NCBI GenBank assembly: GCA_050331475.1
Contig: JBHJGU010000086.1
Span: 1-37,980, forward strand
DNA length: 37,980 bases
Reading direction: 5' to 3'
Source of the DNA: JBHJGU01 sp050331475
GTDB lineage: Bacteria; Pseudomonadota; Alphaproteobacteria; Caulobacterales; Maricaulaceae
Shown: piece by piece, positions 32,051 through 37,980 of the stretch
Layout of the letters: each line of letters starts with the position of its first letter
How positions within the stretch are numbered: position 1 is the stretch's first letter
Position numbers and translations under genes: made by a program
Notes under the pieces: generated by a model
Seen by the model: the letters and a program-made list of their open reading frames with translations, nothing else
What the model was told of the DNA's origin: nothing
Database searches by the model: none

Positions 32051-34444
32051 ATGAAATTCACCGTCTCTTGGCTTAAAGACCATCTCGACTACGACCTCGA
32101 CCTGGAGGCGCTGCTCGAAGCCATGACCATGGCCGGGCTCGAGGTGGAGGGCGTGGAGAACCCCGGCGAAGCGCTCAAGGCCTTCACCACCGCGACCGTG
32201 CTCGCCGCCGAACCGCATCCGGACGCGGACCGTCTGCGGGTGTGTCAGGTGGAGACCCAAGACGGGGTGAAGCAAATCGTTTGCGGCGCGCCGAACGCCC
32301 GCGCGGGCATGACCGCGATTTATGCGCCCTTGGGGAGCTATATTCCGGGGCTGGAGTTCGCGCTGGACGCCAAGCCGCGCAAAATCCGCGGTGTCGAAAG
32401 CCACGGCATGATGTGCTCCACCAAGGAGTTAGAACTCGGTGAGGACCATGAGGGCATCGCCGATCTGCCTGGCGACTGGGCGGTGGGCACCCCGGCGGCC
32501 CAAGCGCTGGGCGTGGACGATCCGGTCATCGACTTCGAAGTGACGCCCAACCGCCCGGACTGGCTGGGCGTGGAAGGCATCGCCCGTGATCTCGCCGCCG
32601 CCGGGGTGGGGCGGTTCACCCCGCAAGCGGTCACCCCGGTTCCGGGCGCGTTTCCCTGCCCGGTCGAGATTAAGATCGACGCGCCCGAAGCCTGCCCCGT
32701 GTTCGCCGGCCGGGTCGTGCGGGGGCTGACGAACGGCCCTAGCCCGGACTGGTTTCAGGCCCGGCTGCGCGCCATTGGCTTACGCCCGATCAACGCTTTG
32801 GTCGACATCACCAATTACCTCTCCTACGACCGGGCGCGACCGCTGCACGTCTATGACGCGGACAAGCTGCAAGGTCCGATCCGAGCGCGATTGGGGCGAG
32901 AGGGCGAGGCCTTCCTGGCGCTGGACGGCAAAACCTATGCGGTGAGCCCGGACATGTGCGCCATAGCCGATGACAGCGGCGTTCTGGGCTTAGGCGGGGT
33001 CATGGGCGGGGAGAGCACCGGCTCAACCGACGCGACCACAGCCGTTTTCATCGAAAGCGCGTATTTCGATCCCATCCGTACCGCCCTGCCCGGGCGGACG
33101 ACCACCATCACCTCAGACGCGCAATACCGCTTCGCCCGCGGTGTCGATCCGGGTTTCGTCGTCCCGGGCTTGGAACTGGCCACCCGGCTGATTATGGAGT
33201 TCTGCGGCGGGGAGGCGTCCGAGATCGCGGTTGCGGGCGAAGTCCCGTCCGCGCCGGCGCCCTTCGTGTTCGACCTTGGCCAGGTTAAGCGGTTGACGGG
33301 CTTGACGCTGTCGGAGGCGCAAATCGCAGACTATCTCGACGCGATGGGCGTGGGCCACACCCCGGTGGAAGGCGGGTTCGAGGTGCGCCCGCCGAGTTGG
33401 CGGCCCGACCTGACCCAGTCTGCGGACTTGGTGGAGGACGTCGCCCGGCTACACGGCTATGACAACCTGCCCGAAACCAAGCTGCGCCATTTGGGCGGTC
33501 GGCGGGCGGCGGCGGAGAGCCCCGAGCGCGCCCGCGCCCGGATTGCGCGCCGGGTCATGGCTGCGCGTGGCGCGCAAGAGGCGATCGTCTGGTCGTTCTG
33601 CAAACGCGAGGAGGCGGCGTTGTTCGGCGGCGGTGACGCGGCGCTGCTGCTCGCCAACCCGATCTCCTCAGAGCTTGACTGCATGCGCCCCTCCGCCCTG
33701 CCGCATTTGATTACAGCCGCGCAGAAGAACGCCGACCGCGGCTATCCGGATGTGGCCTTGTTCGAGGTTGGCCCGGTCTACGCCGGCGATCAGCCCGCGG
33801 ACCAGACCCAAGTGCTCGCCGTCGTGAGGCGGTCCCGGCCCGCGCGGCATTGGTCCGGCGCCCAGGCCGAGGACGTATTCACGGTCAAAGCCGACGCGCT
33901 CGCCGTGCTGGCGGCGCTGGAGGTGAACACCGACCAGCTACAAACGGTGGCGGATGCGCGCGACGTGTTCCATCCGGGCCGGTCGGGGCAATTGCGGATG
34001 GGGCCCAAGCGCGTGCTGGCGGAGTTCGGCGAGCTGCACCCCAGAGTGCTCAAGGCTCTAGACGCGGACGGTCCGGTCTTCGCGCTGGAGGTGTTCCTCG
34101 ACGCCCTCCCCGCTAAAAAGGCTAAACCCACCCGGTCAAAGGGCGCCGCGGAGCTGGCAAGCTTGCAGCCGGTGACCCGCGACTTCGCCTTTCTGGTCAC
34201 CGATGACACCCCCGCCCAGGCGGTGGTTCAAGCCGCCCGCGGCGCCGATAAGGGTTTGATCGCGGATGTCCGGGTGTTCGACGTCTATGCGGGCGAGGGC
34301 GTCGAGCCGGGCCACCGGTCCCTGGCGATCGAGGTGACGCTCCAACCCAAAGACAAGACGCTGACCGACGCCGAGATCGACGCCGTCGCCCAAGCGGTCA
34401 TCAAAGCGGTGGAGGCGAAGAGCGGGGGCCGGTTGAGGGGGTGA
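32051..34444 (+). CDS. pheT: Phenylalanyl-tRNA synthetase beta subunit
   Basis: This is the 797-residue beta subunit, with tRNA-binding and editing roles. In order: the OB-fold tRNA-binding domain (KFTVSWLKDHLDYDLD, then VCGAPNARAGM), the B3/B4 editing domain (VTPNRPDWLGVEGIARDLAA and INALVDITNYLSYDRARPLHVYD), the B5 domain (PPSWRPDLTQSADLVEDVARLHGYDNLP), a catalytic-like core, and the C-terminal FDX-ACB anticodon-recognition domain (VTRDFAFLV to the end). Length and domain order are normal. It must have its own promoter within 31939-32050 or rely on readthrough from pheS across the Uma2 gene. Downstream the composition changes abruptly to AT-rich. Confidence 0.97.
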   Translation: MKFTVSWLKDHLDYDLDLEALLEAMTMAGLEVEGVENPGEALKAFTTATVLAAEPHPDADRLRVCQVETQDGVKQIVCGAPNARAGMTAIYAPLGSYIPGLEFALDAKPRKIRGVESHGMMCSTKELELGEDHEGIADLPGDWAVGTPAAQALGVDDPVIDFEVTPNRPDWLGVEGIARDLAAAGVGRFTPQAVTPVPGAFPCPVEIKIDAPEACPVFAGRVVRGLTNGPSPDWFQARLRAIGLRPINALVDITNYLSYDRARPLHVYDADKLQGPIRARLGREGEAFLALDGKTYAVSPDMCAIADDSGVLGLGGVMGGESTGSTDATTAVFIESAYFDPIRTALPGRTTTITSDAQYRFARGVDPGFVVPGLELATRLIMEFCGGEASEIAVAGEVPSAPAPFVFDLGQVKRLTGLTLSEAQIADYLDAMGVGHTPVEGGFEVRPPSWRPDLTQSADLVEDVARLHGYDNLPETKLRHLGGRRAAAESPERARARIARRVMAARGAQEAIVWSFCKREEAALFGGGDAALLLANPISSELDCMRPSALPHLITAAQKNADRGYPDVALFEVGPVYAGDQPADQTQVLAVVRRSRPARHWSGAQAEDVFTVKADALAVLAALEVNTDQLQTVADARDVFHPGRSGQLRMGPKRVLAEFGELHPRVLKALDADGPVFALEVFLDALPAKKAKPTRSKGAAELASLQPVTRDFAFLVTDDTPAQAVVQAARGADKGLIADVRVFDVYAGEGVEPGHRSLAIEVTLQPKDKTLTDAEIDAVAQAVIKAVEAKSGGRLRG

Positions 34445-34599
34445 CAACCGATTTACACAAAAGACTTCAACGAAATCTCCAAACGGATTTACCTGCAAAA
34501 TTTTATGGTCAACCATGCGTTGATCTGTTAACTTTAATGCTTCGTTATCAGCAACGCCTTAGCTGAAAGCGCCATTATGTTGTTAAAGGGAATATGTAA

Positions 34600-35280
34600 A
34601 TGTTAAATTATCGACCGTTGATTCTTTCTATGTGCTTAACCATTTTATTTGTATCTGCATGTGCGTCCGATAATGCGAGAGAAGATTTGCAAATTCAGGA
34701 GAATTTGAGATTAAAAACGGAATTGAGGGCTAGTTTAGACCGAGAGCAACAATTGCAACGCGAGGTGCGCTCTCTTAATCAAGATGTTGATCGGTTAAGG
34801 CAAGAAGTCAGTGATTTAAAATACGCTTTACGGTCGGTCGAGTATTCGGATAACGTCGTTGATGCCTGGGAGTTCTTTTTTGATGATGATTACGATGCTG
34901 TTATCGTCAGACAAATTAAGGATGGGGCTTTTGGACATATCTCGCCACATGATGAATCTGGAGTGACAGGACGATCGACGAGTTGCCCTAAGGTAAATTT
35001 TGACCGCTCATCTGAGTGGCCAAGATCAGGATTAGTATTTGACGGTAATCGTAATGGCCAGGGTGTTGAAATTTCTCAGGTTCCGACTATATCATCTGCA
35101 TTTGAGCGTCTCAAAGTTGGTGATCGAATAATTTCTGTGTCAGGTCGATTGGTAGATACTGGAAATAAAGAAAAAGCAGAAAAATTAATTTCTGCATCGT
35201 TTATAATGTTTGGCTATGTTGAGCTGACAACTATTCGTGGCGCGCGTACAATGACGAACTTGATTTGTCATCAGCGATAG
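34600..35280 (+). CDS. Coiled-coil lipoprotein with PDZ-like C-terminal domain
   Basis: I do not recognise this 226-residue protein as a named family. It starts with a lipoprotein signal (lipobox VSAC, Cys21). Residues about 27-85 form a long charged coiled coil (ENLRLKTELRASLDREQQLQ onward). A beta-rich domain follows, ending in a PDZ-like segment: GVEISQVPTISSAFERLKVG and DRIISVSGRLVD, residues about 148-180. There are two further cysteines, in TSCPK and LICHQ. AAAGGGA precedes the ATG. The gene is strikingly AT-rich compared with pheT, and the 155 bases before it (34445-34599) are too. Its last 50 bases overlap the convergent Tat-signal gene. It is likely an envelope-anchored adaptor or sensor acquired by transfer; function unknown. 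Confidence 0.7.
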   Translation: MLNYRPLILSMCLTILFVSACASDNAREDLQIQENLRLKTELRASLDREQQLQREVRSLNQDVDRLRQEVSDLKYALRSVEYSDNVVDAWEFFFDDDYDAVIVRQIKDGAFGHISPHDESGVTGRSTSCPKVNFDRSSEWPRSGLVFDGNRNGQGVEISQVPTISSAFERLKVGDRIISVSGRLVDTGNKEKAEKLISASFIMFGYVELTTIRGARTMTNLICHQR

Positions 35281-35968
35281 TTAGGCTTTCGCTAAACATA
35301 AACGAATCTTTGGTCGCAACTAATATTGGGCCACTTTCTGAAATATTTAAAAAACCCTGCCCTTCGGATTCGTGTCGGATTCGAAAAATATCACCGATGT
35401 TTAAGTGTTCAGGTAAACCGTCCTGATAAAGCGAAATATTGAATTTTGTACCACGTTTACTCTTTATTCCGATTTGATCTAAGTCAGCGATCGGACTTTC
35501 CGAATTAACATCATAGCACGTCACACGATAATATTCTTCAATGTCTTGTGTTGTAGGGTTTTCGCCAATTAATTGAAATGGATTTAATTCATCCTTAAAC
35601 CAAACTTTGAGTTTAGGTTGATTGTTATCGAACAAAAAGAACCTATTTCGAGATCGGTAGTTTGTTATTGAATCTAATATCTCTGGCGCCATTAAGACGT
35701 TTTGATAAATATCATAAAAAAATTCCGCTGCATCGTTAATTTCCACTAACCTTTTTGTAGATTTAAAAACATATCTAGCTCCCGGCGGTAACCTCAGATT
35801 TTTGAGTGATCTAATTGGCCGTCTAACATTAAAAATTCGAGGTGAGTTTCCTGCAATAAATGTTGCGAATGCCTGCAATGGGTGGGCTGAGGCTCTATGA
35901 GAAGGCGCAAATGCGCCTACGCTGGCGGCTATTGAGATTTGAGTAAATTTCCGACGAGAAATATGCAT
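35231..35968 (-). CDS. Tat-exported hypothetical protein
   Basis: I do not recognise this 245-residue protein. The N-terminus is a twin-arginine signal: ISRRKFTQISIAASVGAFAP, with cleavage expected after SHRASA near residue 28. Export by Tat suggests folding, perhaps with a cofactor, before export, but no cofactor motif is visible. The mature part has a basic first third (PIRSLKNLRLPPGARYVFKS), aromatic-rich strands (EFFYDIYQNVLM, FFLFDNNQPKLKVWF) and a single Cys near residue 154. Its composition is AT-rich like the lipoprotein gene with which it converges and overlaps by 50 bases. The 179 bases upstream (35969-36147) hold nothing I can name. The shared composition and position suggest that both came in together. 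Confidence 0.68.
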   Translation of the reverse strand: MHISRRKFTQISIAASVGAFAPSHRASAHPLQAFATFIAGNSPRIFNVRRPIRSLKNLRLPPGARYVFKSTKRLVEINDAAEFFYDIYQNVLMAPEILDSITNYRSRNRFFLFDNNQPKLKVWFKDELNPFQLIGENPTTQDIEEYYRVTCYDVNSESPIADLDQIGIKSKRGTKFNISLYQDGLPEHLNIGDIFRIRHESEGQGFLNISESGPILVATKDSFMFSESLTIADDKSSSSLYARHE

Positions 35969-36147
35969 ATATTGAGCCGCCTGCCTAAAACGCTTTATGC
36001 AATCTGAGCGATTTAAACTTTCAATAATAATTTTAAGCGCTCGTCAATACGTTTTGAGCTCCCGTTGAGCGTGAACAGTCCAGAAAGTAAAATGTATGGT
36101 GTTGTCTCGATGCTGTTCGCAGATGGCCCAGCGCTCCTAAACCTATC

Positions 36148-37326
36148 CTACCCGTAAACATCATCTTTCGGCGGGGTCGGCGCTGCGGGTTGCGCTTGAC
36201 CTTGGGCCGGGGCGGGGATGGCGACGCGCATCAGCCGGCGCAGCTCCTCGGTGTTGAAGCCCACCGCGGCGGCGCGCCGAGCGCCCGCAAAGACGCCGAC
36301 GTCGAACAGCTCGGTGATCGCGCCTTCGAAGCGCAGCCAATGGGCGACATCGCCCGTCGCGAGGTCGACCACGAACACCCCACAGCGGGGGGCGGCTTTC
36401 ATGTCGTCGAGCTTCTGCTCATAGGGCAGGCCTTTGAAGGTGCGCTCCCGGCGCGGCAGGGACGAGCCGACCAGCGCAAAGTTCCCCGAAAACGTCAGCC
36501 CGCGCAGATAGCCGGGTAAGAAAACGAACGGTTCGAACGCGCCGGTGGTCAGATTGATCCGGCCCAATTCGCCATGGCCTGAGTTCAACACCCAAAGCTC
36601 GCCATTCCGCCAGCGGGGCGAATGGGGCATGGCGAGCCCTTCCGCGACGATTGCGTTCTTCTGCACGTCGACGACAACGCCTTGGTCGGGCCGGCCTTCG
36701 CGCCAGCCGTCCGCGATATCGGTGCGCGAGACAGCCGTTACATAGGCCGCTCGCCCGTCCTTCATCGCCAAGCCGTTGAGGTGGCACCGGTCTTCCGGCG
36801 CCAAACGGGAAATAAACGGCGGCTTCCACAGCGCGAGGAAGTTCGCCTCGTCCGTCACCGTGGCGAGACACGAATAAAGCGTGTTGACAAAAATCGGCCG
36901 GCCGGCGGCGTCGGTCTTCACGTCGTGAATGTCGATATCGCCTAAGATCCAGGAGCGGCGCGGCACGCACACCCGGTCAAACCCGTTAAAGTCCTGGCCC
37001 CGTTCGGTCGCGTCGCCAAAGCGCCAAAGCTGGTGGCGCGTGCCGATCCAGAAGCCCTTGTCATCTACCGACATGCCCATCGCGCGGTCGAGCTCGCGTT
37101 GGAAGGCGGCGAACCGGCCCTGGGCGTCCCGGCCGAACAAATAGAGCCGGCCCGATTGATAGGTGCTCACCGCCAGAGTGACGTTCTCGGCGGCTAACCA
37201 GTCAACGAAGAACCGCGAGGTGGAGATCGAAAACGTGGTCTCATTGGTCGAACTCGCCGCTTGAGCCGTCTGCGCGCCGACGTCTGCAGAGGCGGCCGTT
37301 TGGGCGGCGCTTTTGGTCTCGGCCAT
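36148..37326 (-). CDS. TIGR03032 / DUF4915 family protein
   Basis: This protein of 392 residues matches the TIGR03032 family closely. Visible motifs are STSRFFVDWLAAENVTLAV, LGDIDIHDVKTD, FVNTLYSCLATV, LWKPPFISRLAPEDRCHLNG, AMPHSPRWRNGELWVLNSG and FLPGYLRGLTFSG. The pattern suggests a six-bladed beta-propeller; function is not known. The first 30 residues are Ala/Gln/Thr-rich and disordered, with no signal peptide, and the C-terminus is Pro/Ala-rich. GGGGGA lies 8 bases before the ATG. It is divergent from a large beta-helix surface protein, separated by 277 bases without recognisable features, so the two may share regulation. Composition returns to the chromosomal norm here. Confidence 0.88.
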   Translation of the reverse strand: MAETKSAAQTAASADVGAQTAQAASSTNETTFSISTSRFFVDWLAAENVTLAVSTYQSGRLYLFGRDAQGRFAAFQRELDRAMGMSVDDKGFWIGTRHQLWRFGDATERGQDFNGFDRVCVPRRSWILGDIDIHDVKTDAAGRPIFVNTLYSCLATVTDEANFLALWKPPFISRLAPEDRCHLNGLAMKDGRAAYVTAVSRTDIADGWREGRPDQGVVVDVQKNAIVAEGLAMPHSPRWRNGELWVLNSGHGELGRINLTTGAFEPFVFLPGYLRGLTFSGNFALVGSSLPRRERTFKGLPYEQKLDDMKAAPRCGVFVVDLATGDVAHWLRFEGAITELFDVGVFAGARRAAAVGFNTEELRRLMRVAIPAPAQGQAQPAAPTPPKDDVYG

Positions 37327-37603
37327 GTCGATTGTCCCCCGGCTCGGCGCGGTCCCCCGCGGCCCGCAGAGCCAAGCGAGCGCGCCTGAGCGGGAAGGTC
37401 AAGGCATGGGTCGCGAAAATGACAGCGCGCGTGTTCGCCGGCCCGCTGCGCATGGTGCGGGTTGGGTGCGCAGGACACCAGCGATGGCAAAGATACAAGT
37501 CGGTTTAAAACGTTAGCAACGGCTGGTTGGTCGGTTTCAGATTGCTTATTCCTCAAGAACGGGTTAAGTCCGAGTTGGGAACAAAAATTTAGAGGGGGAT
37601 GCG

Positions 37604-37980
37604 ATGCTGCGGGAACTCGGCGCGCCTATCGGATTGGCAGCTCAAGACACGGCTTTCGACGTCGTCGAGTTCGAGGGGCCGGTGGCGAGCGCCCAGGACG
37701 CGTTCGCGGACCTGTTCGCCTCCTTCATCACCGCCGATGCGCCCGGCCTTGGCTTCGCCGTTGACCAGCCGGCGACCGCCAGCAACGCCACCGAGACCCC
37801 CAGCCTGGTGGTGACGACGGCCGACGACATTGTGGCCGACGACGGGCTCACGTCCCTGCGCGAAGCCATTGATTTCGCCGAGGCCAATGCGGTGGAGGGT
37901 TCGGGCGGCACGACGGTCACCTTCGCTGCGAGCGTATTCTCGGACGAGAACACAGACATCGTCTTCGCGGACGGAGCCGA
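37604..37980 (+). CDS. Beta-helix surface protein with CSLREA-type domain (start only)
   Basis: Only the first 125 codons are inside the window and the frame is open at the edge. AGAGGGGG lies just before the ATG. Residues 1-65 lack a Sec signal and are Ala/Asp-rich and acidic (FDVVEFEGPVASAQDAFADL). From about residue 67 the sequence reads SLVVTTADDIVADDGLTSLR and EAIDFAEAN, the opening of the CSLREA domain that starts right-handed beta-helix proteins; GGTTVTFAASVF follows as the first rungs. Such proteins are usually very long, acidic adhesins or cell-surface polymers. The absence of an N-terminal signal fits type I secretion with a C-terminal signal, which would lie beyond the window. Identification is firm for the domain; size and export route are inferred. 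Confidence 0.72.
   Translation, partial: MLRELGAPIGLAAQDTAFDVVEFEGPVASAQDAFADLFASFITADAPGLGFAVDQPATASNATETPSLVVTTADDIVADDGLTSLREAIDFAEANAVEGSGGTTVTFAASVFSDENTDIVFADGA

Noticed and set aside
1..37980. CRISPR arrays, rRNA genes, complete insertion sequences
   Set aside because: No regularly spaced repeats, no rRNA sequence and no transposase were seen anywhere in the window.

Overview
The window looks like a GC-rich alphaproteobacterial chromosome, probably from the Caulobacterales/Maricaulales/Hyphomonadaceae neighbourhood. This rests on the alphaproteobacterial type of the core proteins (GltB/GltD, PheS/PheT, IF3, L35/L20, a complex I NDUFA9-like protein) and on base composition. The exact genus cannot be read from the sequence. 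Most genes are single or in pairs, with frequent 4-base stop/start or stop/stop overlaps.

Region 1-2943 is the right end of an integrated element that continues beyond the window. From the tRNA-Leu(CAG) 3' end leftwards, all on the minus strand, it holds a tyrosine integrase with an in-frame TGA, an unrecognised protein, an AlpA-like regulator and the N-terminus of a Prim-Pol replication protein. Regions 3024-22218 are ordinary chromosome: a membrane fatty acid hydroxylase-family protein, a complex I NDUFA9-like protein, a secreted protein, UppP, glutamate synthase (gltD-gltB), an M1 aminopeptidase lipoprotein, a cation diffusion facilitator, an AstE/AspA-like metallo-deacylase, QueG, an alpha/beta hydrolase and a pair of envelope glycosyltransferases. 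A 106-bp hairpin-rich repeat follows gltB; its terminal inverted repeats contain the stop codons of both flanking convergent genes.

Region 22390-34444 is a broken-up version of the classical infC-rpmI-rplT-pheS-pheT cluster. infC appears to start with AUA. A MerC-domain membrane protein behind a near-ideal Zur-type operator sits between infC and rpmI. An AlgX/MBOAT acetylation pair, a DMT transporter, a DUF2945 protein, an unknown protein and a frameshifted esterase lie between rplT and pheS. A Uma2 protein lies between pheS and pheT on the other strand.

Region 34445-36147 is a sharply AT-rich islet with a coiled-coil/PDZ-like lipoprotein and a Tat-exported protein, convergent and overlapping by 50 bases; neither is a family I recognise. 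The window ends with a TIGR03032/DUF4915 protein divergent from the start of a probably large beta-helix (CSLREA-type) surface protein that runs off the edge.

The best candidates for something new are the AT-rich lipoprotein/Tat pair, the Zur-box/MerC insertion in the translation cluster, the TIGR03032/beta-helix pair and the stop-codon-supplying repeat. No CRISPR array, rRNA or complete mobile element was seen.
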